Below, piece by piece: positions 35,015 through 48,842 of a stretch of DNA of 64,000 nt. The stretch comes from Ridgeia piscesae. Its lineage: Eukaryota; Annelida; Polychaeta; Sabellida; Siboglinidae. A program made the translations under genes and the position numbers. The stretch spans positions 488,501 to 552,500 of the forward strand of contig JAODUO010000477.1 in NCBI GenBank assembly GCA_025642075.2, read 5' to 3'. The notes beneath the pieces are model-generated. The model searched no databases, was not told the origin of the DNA, and was given only the letters and a program-made list of their open reading frames with translations. Within the stretch, counting starts at the first letter, position 1. Every line of letters begins with the position of its first letter.

Positions 35015-38000
35015 CTGGTTATGAGGGGTTATAAATGCCCTTGTTATGTGAGGGGTTCTGTCCATGCCCCTCACTATGATTGTGTAGGGAGCAACATTTA
35101 TCTATCTACGCAACAGCTCCTCACAGTCAGAGTTGATACCGTAAGACCTGGATAACTTATTGGGATTCATATACGTGCACGGTAATACCTATGGACTATG
35201 GTAATATCTGCAGACCAGGGCGGTCTTTAAAACCCAATATTTCATCTATGGGGATCCAGGGGCCTCTCATTCCCACGAGTATTAACAAAAATCAAAAGGG
35301 GACCGCCTTGTGCAAAATGTCTCGGTTATAACACGTTGAATGAAAAAAGTGCCTGAGTAGAATGTCAGAGGCACATGGCACCAGGCTTTGTACGAGAGCC
35401 TCTCCATTGTTATCCAGCACAGTAAATCAGCTAGACACTGATTGTGCGGGCACAATAATTGGATGCTCTACGTCAATGTGGCTGAAACTTCGAGAAAAGG
35501 GAAAATGTAATAACGCTGCCGATAAATTATGTTTTATATGATGCAGCCCAGAGCAAGTGGAGCAAATTGGCCGTATTTCTAGAAACAAGCAAAAAAATGG
35601 AGCTCTACAAAACACGTAATGTCAGGTTATGGCCATTGTATTTAATGGTATTTCATGTGGTATATTATCCCAGGTCTCGCATTAAGGTAACAAGTCCAGA
35701 CACCCAACAGTTTTCCATGAAAAATACGTGGTGGTACAACAGGTTACGTGGAAAATAAAACTAGACAAATGCCCCCCCTTCCCATTGTGGGACACTATAT
35801 GTGTTTGGAAAAACGATTCTCCCACAGAACAGCAAGTTTCTAAGATAACTTACAGTTGTTGATATAACATTATATAGATAATTTAATGTTTGAAATAATT
35901 TGCATGCACATGTTCAGAAATCAATCTATGAAGTCATGTTCAATGTTGAATAGCATCCGACTTCAGACAGACCTGAACAGACTGGCCAGTGATTTATCCA
36001 GATATGTTGACTGATATTTCCTCAGGTCATAGCACTTATTGATCAGTGTGTACATCATGTATGTGTCCATGACACTTGATATATCCACATGTCTGCCTGG
36101 AAGAGATATATGTTAATGAAACCATTTATGAATGACATTCTAGCTTTCTAAAGATGAAAGAGAGCTACGGAGCAAATCATGTAGTTCTCATAAACCTACT
36201 GGAGGAGAAACCCTAACAAAACTGGTTGCCGTTGCTCCACATGGATAAATCACTTAATATTCCCACAAAGGACATTTGTAAGAGTGTTTGCAATTAGCCA
36301 GCTTAACCAGCACCCTCAAGTTGGCATTAATAAAACACTTGTTCTGGGGAGTAAATTTAGATAGATGCTACAAAATTTATGTTAAGTGCACATAGTCTGA
36401 GAGTCAATATCTAAGCAAAAAATCCCTGGAATTTAGCAACTAACAAAATATTGTTCTGTCTGATCACATGGAAGATAAACTTTTATTTACTTACAAATAT
36501 ATTATATAAGTTACAATAATGAGACACTCCACAGTTCACAAGCAAGGTTATAATGGGGCAGTTATAACTGCCTGAGAGGAAACCATCCATTCTTTGAAAC
36601 ACAGCCAACTGCACATCCCTTACACTGTCCACCCTCTACCCCATAAAACACATATTTTTTATTAGAAATACTTTTTTTAAGATGAAGGAAAACATTTGAG
36701 ATAGACAGCCATGTTATATTTCTGTAACATCCATTTCATGATTAAATTTACAAACAAATTATTCGTAACAGTTGTTTTAGAGAAAAAATTAAAAAAATAC
36801 CACGGATGAAAATAGACATCATGCAGACACTCGACAGGCACAAAATGATCAACGAAGGAACAACTACAGGATTACCACAGGTAGCTATTAACTATGTATG
36901 TGTCGTTCACTTAGCAGCAATCGCACAAACACATATATCACAAATCTAATCTCACTCCGTGCCCACGGGAAGAAATACTGAATTGTGAGTTATCACAAGA
37001 GGGAGGTTTTGCTGATGAAACTGCAACAGAATCAGCTGTTGATCTTGTAGCCATCTATTTCAATCACATCTCGAGGCAGATACAGGCACTACACCACGTT
37101 CCAATGCCGCTTGTCAACCACATTTTGAACATCTAATCATCTTGATATATTGATACTTCAGATTGTAATACAACTGAAGATAAAATACAAATGGGAACAT
37201 CTGCTGAATACAGCATGGAACTGTCCGATGGAAATCCCAAAATAACAACATTAATTTAGCAAGATGTCACAACTTCAGTTAGAACTTAGATAAGACATGA
37301 AATGTTTGCCAACTACTTGTAGCGTTTTACACTTCAGTACCAGCAGAACTGTTCAATCAAACATCATTCTAACATATCTGAGCATTCAGTCACAATTACT
37401 GTCCAGTGCCTACCCTGGGTACAGTCTACTTACATTTTTAACAGAAATATCTACCACTCCATAGAAGTGAATTTCTACAGCTGGCTTAGTCGGAACAACA
37501 GCATGATAATATCACAAGTTCTGAAGCTGCATGATTTTGGACTTGTCAGTACTTATCAATAATATTTTTTTTATTATGCACATATTATGCTCATAATAAA
37601 AAGATATTAAATTAAATAAATCAATTAATAAAATCAATAATGTCATAAATTATGTAGAAAGTATTTCAAAGATTAAATTTATTTAAATTACCTGCCCAGT
37701 TAACTTTTACACCCATTTACCATTAGCCTATAACATTTTCAATGTACTTCTTTGATAATTAATGGGTGGCTGTTGACGTCTGCTTTATGCACAGCATTGC
37801 ACACACCACAAACATCAATGGGAAATAAAAATAGCTCTCAGAGCAGTAAAATGTCAAAACAAACACGATTAAACGAATCAATAGAAGTGGGTGTTTCCTG
37901 TTTTTCACAAGCATTTACCACATTTAGGCGAGCACCTGACAACACCTATGAACTTGTAACATTTCGCTATTCCATTTAGGAGCTTCTGACGTGATTTTTC

Positions 38001-41000
38001 CAGATTCGTTTTCTAGAAAAATCTAATTACGCTTTGTGTGTAATCCCGCAGAGACCTGACACCGTAAATGATCAATTTTCTGCACGATGGGACGATACAA
38101 CGACATTTCTCATACCAAATGCTGACGCAACACTGCAGTCATTATAGCGCAGTGCGACAAATGTCTCGCTTGGGTTATTCTGTGCCATAATTAGACAATT
38201 TTCAGGAAATGGAACATTTATTAAATTGTAAGCAGCGAATAAGTTGGTATAGATGTGTTCTGTGAACTGCAAAACTGTCATCATCTGCTAAATGTGTTTA
38301 ACGATTTATGATATCAACAAGTGGTGACCACCCAAAATAGTACCTGTTATTTAACCTGTATTCAAGGAATCAGTGTCACTTGATCATTGGCTAAGATGTA
38401 ACTAAATTCTGAAAAACTACATGTTTGGTATGGAATAACAAATAATTTTTATAGAATTTCTGTAGAATTTTTACTTAAAATGTCACACATAACACTTCCA
38501 ACTTAATGCTACAAATAAGCTAACATCAAAAAAGTGTTTGTTCACAAATACCTGGCATCAAATTCAAATGTTTACACTTATTCATTCTTACAACTTATGT
38601 ACAATTATGTTTCTTATCATAACCTTGCGTGAAACACAACAAATTGAATACCAGGGCATGTATATCATTTCCTATTGAAGGTAATCTTTTTTTAATTTTT
38701 AAACTTTGACTTTATAATTCCTCCCAAAATAAAATTATATTTTGTATGGAAAATCTGTAGGATGTGGAAGGTGAGAAGATATAACCCTGGGTCATATATA
38801 AGCACACTTAAAAGAGACTTGTACATCCTTGTAGACTACTCATCCATCCATCAGCCATACAAGCTGACAAGTATAATTCAAATTGCCTGCTTAGCTCTGC
38901 CACTCAGAGTTTGCTGGAGTAAGCATTGACAATTAACGTCTTAGTCAGATTTACGTGTGCCGTAATGAAAATCAAATAATAAATATTGAGATATTCCAAA
39001 AAGTCAGTGGAACCAATAAAAAAAGCCCGGTAAATGTAGCAGGAATGTCAAAGGTGAAATAGTTTACCTCTACTGGCACTAGGTAAAGATGACAAACACA
39101 AAGACTATGCAAAGTGACATTCTAAAATATGTGGCTGGATTTGGACTACAATATGGAACAATCCTGAAACTCACAACCTGGCTTTTTTCAAATTGTGCAA
39201 CCATCCAAATCTATAGAGGCCTTTAGGGTAGAAGTAACTGTAGATATTGAAATAAATTATCAATTTTAGTTTTGATATCATTTCAATATCACTAAACAAA
39301 ATTACAATTCCATTGACCTTTACAGCAGTACGTAATCAATAGCCAGTTGATCAATCTTATCAGTAGTGTCATATATTTCCACAGCATACCGGTAGGTCTC
39401 CACTCTGTAACAATCACACACCTTAAAAAAAAGTATCCACGTTGTTTACGAGAGGGAAACATCACATTTAAGCAAACCAGCCTTTGAATAATAGTGTACT
39501 ATTTGTGGAAAACATGAAAATTACTCTTGGCTTGATGTGGTGTCACTATATCGCACTGTGACTGTAGGGTGCAGTGTTCAAATTCCTCACAACTGACCTA
39601 TTCATATACAAGAATTCAGTGAATCCCAATAAAAGTTTTTCACCTGTATGGAATTTTTTTTAACAAAGCAAAACGTGTAAATTTATAAAATACTATAACA
39701 TTTTCAACATTATCAATGAAACAGCATTGCCTAAAACAATATCTATAAAACAGTCGTTCAGTTAATTCTAGTTAATAACTAAAAATATTTCTTCTATTTT
39801 TGTAAACTTTTGATAACCCAATCTGGAATTTTTTCCAACAGATTCAAGATAAAGCTACGACTGGTGCCAATAGTTACACTGTTAACACACATTGCCACAA
39901 ACTGCTGTCACCAACACCCACCTTGGGCATGCATCCTTCCTCACAGGCCACCAACAACAACATCCACGAAATTCAGACATATATTCCACAGTGCAATAAA
40001 CGTGACGACCAAACTTCAGCGTGTCCATCGCACTAGGCCCGTCATCATTACGCCTCGTGACACTCAGCCACTTTCATGACAGCCACACACACAACTGTGA
40101 CAACGACGCATCGAGTCCGCTCCACATCAGCATCCACTGACAACAGCTGCAAGTGATGGCTGGGTGCTACGGTGACGGGAGGAGCAAGATCAACCTGAGA
40201 TGCTCAGTAAACATTATGCGCTGGTCGGTCGACAATTATCACAAGTGGGTGATCATGTGAATGCGCAGCGTGACAAGGCAAACACACTGGAATCACGTCT
40301 TTCCACTCAAAGGTCATCACTAAGACCCGCACGTGACAGTACAGGAAATGTGGTGATCGAAGTGGGTGGGTGGGATTTCGATTATGGTCCGGTGGATTGA
40401 TAATGCATTTATTCAGCCGGCACTCACAAGTGAGGGTAGATTGTTAAAACAGTCTGGTTACAGGTTCACTGATTCGACAAGCAAATGGTTGCACGGCGTG
40501 GAACAATTTCCCACTAACAACTGTGAGTTATCATTTTCCCTGCGGACGCTGTGATTACTGTTATTGATGGAGAGTGCAGCATGGTTTGTCAGTGACAGGT
40601 TATACATTGATTCCACCTGAAGGTCCATTTCATTTCCCCGGGAAACGTAATCTAGGACAACAGATCGCAATTGCTCATACCTCATTTACAGACAACATAC
40701 ACTATACAGGATAAAGTAGCCATAACTTGTACGAACAGTATTAAATAATTGTTTTATTACTGTAATTATATATGAGATTTATATGTATATATTTTATATT
40801 CTGTTATATGCAATTTTTTTAGATTAAGCGAGATTTCCATCCAGTTCAACAAAACAAGCTGATCATCAATAACACGTGACACTTCAGACACACGCAACCG
40901 GGGATAAGATATTCCGAGCAACACCAGCAATGACCAGGAGACATTGAAACAATTACTGACATATATACTAGGGACGATCGACCAGACAGGGAATTCTCTC

Positions 41001-42778
41001 AGATGCTTCCAACCTGCCAAAGTATTCCCTGTCCAGTTAGATTAGTGCCGCAGCATCTCTCTCACAAAAACATCTCTGAATTGGCTGGATATCTTAGACA
41101 TTTCCTTGGACCCTTGGGCAGTCGTTGGCATTAAGCGACACATGCCGCATCAGAGATGACACGCGTCAGGATTGAGACGTCAGTTCAACATGAACTTTAT
41201 CCTTTGTAACTGTTTGTGCCATTTTGCCAAATGACAATAACTTAACTACTAGGGCTGTGTTAATGAATTATAAAACAGTATTTCTCTGTATGTTTCTGTG
41301 TGTGAGTTTGTTTGTCTCTTTGTTTGCAGACCCATGTCCCTATCAATGTTGTATGTATCTTGCTGAAATTTGGCATATGATCTACAATGGTTCATGCATT
41401 TAGACTTTTTTAATTTGTCTGACGGTTGAGAACTTGGGGGACTCAATATTTCATGTGTGTGAAGTAGTCTATATATTAATGTTTTATTATGCTATTCAAC
41501 TTATTTCCGGGACATACTGAAACATTATGTGAAACAATTTTAAAACATTTTAGCACAGGTGACTGCCCCCAAGTTACACTTTGACAACACAATACTGTAC
41601 ATTGGGAATATTGGCAAGCAATCCGAAAGATGACAATCAAGACAGTCATGTGAGATGACTGTTGACATCACACGTGTTAGGTGTGAAACTGATCTAAAGA
41701 ACCATTCTGGCAGACACATCAATTATACATGATTTGGCATACTGCAAACAGGAAGTGTAAGCTAAAGGACTTTTAACAGCAAATTATCATAGGTGAGTTT
41801 ACATTGTTGCACAACAAAGTTAACTACACATAATCAGATGACATATTCTATTGCTACAGTACATCCCAACAACCAATTTGTAAAATTGTCCAGCACGTGT
41901 AGTTGTGTCAGACAGTATCATAGAATAGAGACCTGAAAATATTTATATGGTTAACTTGTATTTGGCTGTCACACACAACTTCCACACCCGCACTACCCAC
42001 CCATCGACCCACCCACACCCGCACTACCCACCCACTCACACCACACAGAAACACAAACACACACCAACATTTTAACAACTGCTTTAAAAGTCATAGATTA
42101 GATTAATAGATTATAACCTGCTTGTCAGAATATTTATAAATAAAACTAATAAAAGCTGTCATCATCATTCATCAGATCTGTGTTAGAACCAATCAATCAA
42201 TCAAAGGTTATTACTATTCTACTACGCAGATTGAACTTGTGAATAACATAATTAATATCTTCTATCACTTGTCAATGATGGATGTCAATATATATATATA
42301 TATCCATGATTTATTTTGCTCAAACTATTTACTTGTCATGACATTTGGAGATGTCTCATCTATCAACGAACTGTTACACTGTAGTATTGGATGTGATCAC
42401 CCGTCATTAGCTCACTGCTAAATAGAATTATAAGACTTTCCATCAAAGCAATTCATGTAGGAAATAAAAATTACACTAATAAATACTGCTCTTGCCAATT
42501 ACCATCGATAATGACATTTCACCTACACATTAGTATAATTTGTTTAATCATGTTATAGAGAAATTGGATTTTCATCTGCACGAGAAGCCTAGCTAGTGGC
42601 AGTAGCATTGAAATTTAGGTCACCGACTGCTTATGCCACTGAATATACACATTCAAAACAGACTAATCTAGGATTAATATTTTAAACAATTACTGGTTCA
42701 CAACCAATAACAAAATAGTCACATGTTTGTGACATAAAAACATTTATATTTAAAGATTTACTCAGATTTTCTGTTTAT
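35015..42778. other. Long AT-rich stretch, no confident gene
   Basis: No recognised protein family, RNA gene or array. Minor points: a 69-codon minus frame after a TTTAGCAG acceptor at 38284-38072 (VPFPENCLIMAQNNPSETF) could be an exon. 39530-39640 has a weak SINE-like B-box. 41985-42060 is a CCCACCCACAC-rich run. A short (AT)n lies at 42288-42302. Confidence 0.5.
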
Positions 42779-42882
42779 AGTGTGTGTGTGTGTGTGTTGT
42801 GTGTGTGTGTGTGTGTGTGTGTGCGCGTGCATGCGTGCGAGTGTGTGGGCATGTGTGTGTGTGCATGCGCACGCGCGTGCAA
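42779..42882. repeat. (TG)n and TGYG microsatellite
   Basis: TG repeats with GCGCGTGC interruptions. Alternating purine-pyrimidine sequence. Confidence 0.95.
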
Positions 42883-43349
42883 ACCTGCTACAAGTACCGG
42901 TATACAGGCCACCAAAACAGCAATGCCCTTTAAAGGCTGACAAGACTTTGAAATGTTTCGTCAGAACCTGCCCAATACTCATCAATACAAAACTCTTCAA
43001 AAGTATACAGCTCTACAGGAAATTTGACTGGCTGCTGTCTTTGATAAAGCACTCCATCCATTTACATGTGACAGTACTGGAGGGACATGTCCCTCAGGAT
43101 ATAGTCACTGCATTAGTGGGTCACAGTAGAGCTGACAGAACTCTGCCAGGACCACTGTCCTTTACCAGTGGCTCCTGGTGCAGATACCAGGTTTTGAATC
43201 CACAGTCCTTGGTGGCTGTATTTGTGTCTTATACATAAGCAATTACGAGACAAGTATGTGCCCAATTTTAAATAAATAAAATTCCTATAATCCTATGGTT
43301 GATCCTGCCTGCTGCAACCATAGCTGCTGTCTTATTATTTACTATTTAT

Positions 43350-43450
43350 ATTAATATATATATATATATAAATATATAATTATATAATACATATATTATA
43401 TATATATATATAAATAATATATATATATATATACATACATAATATATAAA
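43350..43450. repeat. Interrupted (AT)n tract
   Basis: Several AT runs are separated by AATA and ACATAC interruptions. Confidence 0.9.
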
Positions 43451-43634
43451 TATAACATAGTACCAACAAATATTAACCACATGTACCAGACACACGTACT
43501 ATAAAGTAACCGCGGTAGATCTAAAAGTATTTATTTTTTGTCAAAACAACTGCATCGTATGACATGAACTATTGTATCTGTGAAACAAAACAGATCTTTC
43601 TAAGATCTTACACACCAATTCCCACCATCACATC

Positions 43635-43883
43635 CTAAGTTACACAGTCACATTCACAACTCTGTTTCATTGACATCAATACTAAAGTCACGGGAAAAAA
43701 ATCAATTTCACTGCCAAGACCACTTTCCATAAAACTGCTGCCGGCCAATAAATATACCAACACAGCTGACCCCTGACATGTATATTGCCATTTAGAAGCA
43801 TCTTTGTTGAGCAAGTTGGTGATTAGGTCGGCCAACATTACCATACTGGTGAATGTTACCACTTCCCGCTTGAGCTGTTTCGT
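43635..43883 (-). CDS. Candidate C-terminal exon, unknown protein
   Basis: A CATAAATCAG acceptor is followed by TKQLKREVVTFTSMVMLADL, then ITNLLNKDASKWQYTCQGSA and further residues to a stop. The frame is open for 82 codons and looks protein-like. It does not join in phase with the candidate exon at 44790-45079, so their relation is uncertain. Family not recognised. Confidence 0.3.
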   Translation of the reverse strand, partial: TKQLKREVVTFTSMVMLADLITNLLNKDASKWQYTCQGSAVLVYLLAGSSFMESGLGSEIDFFPVTLVLMSMKQSCECDCVT

Positions 43884-44789
43884 CTGATTTATGTGTGTTT
43901 CATAACAGTAACATTTCCATTATCCGGTAAGCGGGCATTGTAAAACTGCATAGTACATTCTGCGTCTGGATGTGCAGGTGATTAGCATTTCATGTCTGGA
44001 AAATCAGCAGTCACAACAAACATTTATTCAGGGAGATGGCAATAGAAAAACGAACGCATAATCGAGCACTTCATCACTTCATTGTGATGGGGATAAAAGA
44101 AGTATAAATGAAAACAATCTTTGTTGACTAAACCATTTCAGGTAATGCTATCATTCTGCAACCATGCAAATGCTTAGAAGTAATTAAAAAAATCTCTAAG
44201 TACCAGCTATTATCTGACCATTTTATTTATGGTGAATATAATTTTACATTGAAAATATTGGAAACGAACCAACATAACTTTTGTTAAACTGGTTTAATGC
44301 CTTTACCACAAAGCTGTGACGTTAATGTTCAATGTAGTTGCATATTCCTGTAGTCAAGGCAGCAACAAATTCTGCAAAATAATTATGCTCCTGGCTGACA
44401 ATAATTAAAGGACAAACTCCTTTAAGAAGTCTAATATCCCTGAACTCCTACACATGCCACGGACATGACGTCAAAGCTTATACCAGATTTATGCCAAAAG
44501 CAGAAGTTCTATACATTTTCATATTTGATACAGTACATACTACATAATAAAAGCAGAAAACAAGCTATTCTTGTCCAACAGATGTCAGCACCAGACAATG
44601 ATCATTCATTTGTCAGGTCCAGCACTGTGACAGTGCTGCCACCTGGTGGCTGAAGCATTCCTTTTATAACTTGGTTGTCCACTTCATTTGTCATTGGAGT
44701 CAATTGTCATGTCAGGTTGTCTACATTCTACACTGTTAGGCAGTTAACTTGTAGTCTGAATTGAAACCAGATATATAAATAGAACTCAC

Positions 44790-45079
44790 TTGACAGAACA
44801 AAACAGTAACCCCTGTAATACATCCATCAACTTTATTATGGCAAAATGGGACAGTTCGGCCAGATCTCTATGACAGTCAGGCCGAGAACAGGATGCAAGA
44901 CCAAGATGTTTCACAGACGGTCGTTGTGCAGGGCCAGATACTTCACTAACCATGTCACTGTGACCACATGATCTAAATAATGGGTCTACAACTCTACATG
45001 CCTCTGCCATGCCAAAATGAGGGGTTGACCCAGAATGTCCCAGTAGGTATTGACACTGTGACTGTGACTGCAACATTGG
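44790..45079 (-). CDS. Candidate exon, unknown protein
   Basis: The acceptor is CTACCCTGCAG and the donor is GTCAA|GTGAGT, a near-consensus site. The frame holds CQYLLGHSGSTPHFGMAEAC, RVVDPLFRSCGHSDMVSEV, SCSRPDCHRDLAELSHFAII and KLMDVLQG. The cysteine and histidine content and lack of low complexity argue for real coding sequence. I do not recognise the family. Confidence 0.4.
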
Positions 45080-45277
45080 CTGCAGGGTAGCATTTCCATG
45101 GTACAATATTATCACACAAACACATTCAGCCATGTGAGACCATCTTGATAAGTGTGTAAGACATGCTCAGGAGACCATTTCTTATAGAGTACCTCTTAAC
45201 AGCTACTGCTAAAATGAAAGAAACTATATGAGTCATGATGTGCCCTCCAGCTAGGAAAACTTTCACTTTCAGCTTAC

Positions 45278-45462
45278 ATAGTGGGCATAGCCTGACACTG
45301 GCTGGCAAGGATGTAGAACATTTTTAACAGTTCGGTATATGGATAATCTGGTACAACATAACTTGCCATGTTGAAATAAAATTGAACTAGTTCGATGCAA
45401 ACACAGTGCTCGTGTACAATGCGTGTACGTGTTAATAACAAACTGTCCAGTCGCCCAGAGCT
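45278..45462 (-). CDS. Candidate exon, unknown protein
   Basis: The acceptor is TTGTTGAGCAG and the donor is ACTAT|GTAAGC. The frame reads SSGRLDSLLLTRTRIVHEHC, then IELVQFYFNMASYVVPDYPY and TELLKMFYILASQCQA. It is probably in the same transcription unit as the exon at 44790-45079, though the junction as drawn is out of phase, so one boundary must be wrong. Function unknown. Confidence 0.35.
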
Positions 45463-46860
45463 CTGCTCAACAAAGTGACACATTTAGTCTTCAAGTCACT
45501 GACTTAGTCCGTGACAAGTTTTGCGAGAGAGCATGGAAAGTAACATCAACACAGACGAACATGCACAATTCATGTGACAATTATAACGTGAAACCAGGAG
45601 AAACGTTTTTATAATTACCTGAATTTATTTTCATAGAAGGATTAAATAAGGTGACTGTATGTGTGATAACTTACCCGGAAAAAAAATAGATAACAAGTAG
45701 TGATATATTACGTATGGTTGCTTTCCACAAATTTTAATTGAAATGGGAAGAAAGGAAGAGTGAAAACGTACCTTTAATTCTTTCATCTAGAAACAGCACA
45801 AGAAACTATACTGCGGGAGAACACACGTGTTACTATACACACAGTATCTATTTGTGTGTGTTACTATTAGTTTTACACAGTATTGACATGCTGCTATTAT
45901 GCCAGTGAATGTGTAGACTCCAGTGTGGCAATCATTTCTATAGGAACTATACATCCAAAGAATAAGTCCACACATTTAGTGTGTCAATGGTGAGAGTGGG
46001 CCCATTGATCACAGCCTACACAAGGGAATTACCCCAGGTAGTAGACTCGAGTACACTTTGAATGGTGGCTTAGAAAATCCAGCTTAGAAAAAACTGCAAT
46101 CCTAATTTGAAACAGAAAGTAAAAAAATTATTTTAACAAACATTCTGCACAGAATTTCATGAGGGTCAACAGTCAACACTATACTTTACAACAAGAAACA
46201 GCTACTCATATCAGTCAATCCTTTTACCTACTGCCTGTTTATTCTAAGTTGGCTGGATATACATTCATGTTGTACATGGTATTACATTGTCCAGCAACAT
46301 CCTGTATTAAGACACATTTGACAGTTGGTGTATTTTGGTCAAACACTGATCAAAGTTAGCATGTACAACACTCGCAAAGATCTGAAATAACAATATACAT
46401 GTAAGTAGGCAGGTTTATTTAGTGTTGTTATTGACACATATACTCTTTGAACCCATTTCTTCCAACTATTAACTTCTTTTGTTTTGTCCCAATCTATTTC
46501 TCACACTATTTTGAAAATTTGGATACCCTGGTATATCGCGATAAGTTCCCAATTTCTAATTAATGGTTTTGTTCACGTTTGATATTCAAAGACCTCATAC
46601 AAGATACAAGCAATGGGTTGTTTGCAGAATTTAATTACATGCTCTGTTTGTGTTTACTCACATGAGCATGGAAAACCAGTAATTAATGTTACTCTGCAGG
46701 TTACTATATAGCATTCAATAATGTTATCATTATCATTCACAATAACAAGGCCTGTCCCTAGACCCCCTAGGCACTAATTGTCTCCACCACTGCCCTGCAC
46801 ACCATTTAACCCCTGGGAACACTGTCATTATAATTTATTTTGGCCAGCACTGCAAAGATA
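45463..46860. other. Intergenic or intronic, nothing recognised
   Basis: AT-rich with no supported feature. Confidence 0.45.
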
Positions 46861-47152
46861 GCTTTATGCAGAGACCTGTCCACCCATCATTTGGATGGGT
46901 AAACACCATTGTGGATGGGTAGAAATATTGGTGGACAGGTAAAAAAGCAAAGGTACAAAAAAAGGTGTTCTAAAACCATAGATATTGTCAGTTATGCCTT
47001 AGAAGTGAGTGTAAATGGTGTCACATGTGTGTCTGTAGTCCATTTCAGGTCTTCAGACACATTTTAAAGTTTACTGTTAAACTGGCTTAACAGTTGACAT
47101 CCATGTGTCCACCAAAACGTGTGACTGGCAACAATTTGGTCCTGCATAAAGC
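46861..47152 (+). mobile_element. TTTGGATGGGTA MITE family copy
   Basis: The terminal inverted repeat is GCTTTATGCAG at the left and CCTGCATAAAGC at the right. The interior has CCACCCATCATTTGGATGGG, GTCAGTTATGCCTTAGAAG and CCATGTGTCCACCAAAACG. It is the best-preserved copy for defining the family ends. Confidence 0.82.
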
Positions 47153-48772
47153 CCTGACTGTAACTGACCTAAAAAGTAGTGTAACTATAATGCTGTGTTC
47201 TGATTCAACACAAATGTTGTCTTCTTGGCCAGGAACCTGTTTGTCTTGAAGACAGACAGAAGGCTCTCTGGCCAAGCCCTGCAGGCCCCTAGACCATTCT
47301 CTCTGGTAAAGGAAAGACTATATCCCCCAAAAATGGATGTAAATACTCTATTTCCAAAAGCATAAAACTTTGTAAAGTTACGCTGGTTGGGTTTCATCAG
47401 TCTGCTCCATATTTGCACTTAGTGTGCACCATGTATTTAGTAGGCATAACTGTATGCTAGTTGAAATATTTACATGATGCTCCCCAAGTTCGTTGATGCT
47501 CCTGACACGCCCACTCTCAACATAATTATTTTTAATGTTTACACTGGATATCCTTTACATTCATCGTAGTTTGGCATTTGGCATATGAACGGCAAAGGCA
47601 GCAGCTAAATAAAAAAGGGTGTCCAGACACACCACAAATACAGGGATTCCCCACTGCAACCTAATCAGGTCAATTTTACATTGGTTTAGTCAAGCAAATG
47701 CTAAATTGGTCCCATAAAACCAGCTGCAAGCTACGGGGTATATCAACTAGTCGCTGTTAGCTGTGACCAGTAGACCGCATAATTGCGCATAAACTAAAAG
47801 TTACTCAGCTTTATGAAACTTGGGTTAGATATTACCAACAGAGCCACACAGTCAATGAACAATAGGCAATGACAGATAACAATTGCATTGGAAGAGAGAA
47901 ACAGAAACCACACTAGTGACTATTAATAAACTGCATTTCTAAGTTCTGACACTCTATAGATTGGTAGGTCATGAAGCACCCGATAGGTTAGTCCTTCTAC
48001 AATGACACATAAATAATGAGCTGTAATTTATAGTTATAAAGAACTCTCCTCTGGCAATGACCTGCAGTATTTAACATGAGCCATGAGTCAGATTATGTGG
48101 GTGGACAGGAACTACGCTGTACGTGGGCGGATCAGATTGTATACCAGTCAATGACTGCCAACTGTGGGATTAGTAAAGTTGACTGTTGAGTACACGTGTA
48201 TATAGAGCAGCTTTTGTCTCTAGTGTTCTATAAATCTGTTGTCAACACAAATAGCATTATTTGGTTATACATAAAATGATGTTACTACCGTTGACATAGT
48301 GGCACCCACCAAAACAATGACTGTCCTTACGCCTACATCACTAACTTTAGCAATCTTAATTATTTAATTTAACTATTACAGTGTTTTTTATTATTCAGTC
48401 AGTGATGCTATCTATTTCATGTATTTTACTACCTCTAAGTGAATATTCCTCTAGCTTTATAGTACTTTATATAACATTAATGTACTCATAATTATCTAAC
48501 ATCAATACATAAAATAATGACTGGATTGTGTAAATCTGCTTTTAATGTTGTTTAAGTAACACCACGTTTTTCTTAAATATAACTTTACTATTAATTATTT
48601 ACATTTGAATTTCAACTACAGTGTATTTGCCATGCAAGAACTGTACAACACATGGTCAGGACTAGGTAGTCATTTAAGGGCACCTTTTGCTGTCTGTAGT
48701 GTTATAAGTCTAAGTCACAAATACATATTTATGAACATAATTATAATACAAAATGTATTTAATTAAATATAA

Positions 48773-48777
<5 letters not shown>
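47153..48777. other. Spacer, nothing recognised
   Basis: AT-rich DNA without a convincing exon or repeat. Confidence 0.45.

Positions 48778-48837
<60 letters not shown>
48777..48837. repeat. (AT)n microsatellite
   Basis: About 29 AT units within a broader AT-rich tract to 49240. Confidence 0.97.

Positions 48838-48842
<5 letters not shown>

Noticed and set aside
39530..39640. Additional SINE copy
   Set aside because: Only a B-box-like TGTTCAAATTCC is seen; no body or tail match.
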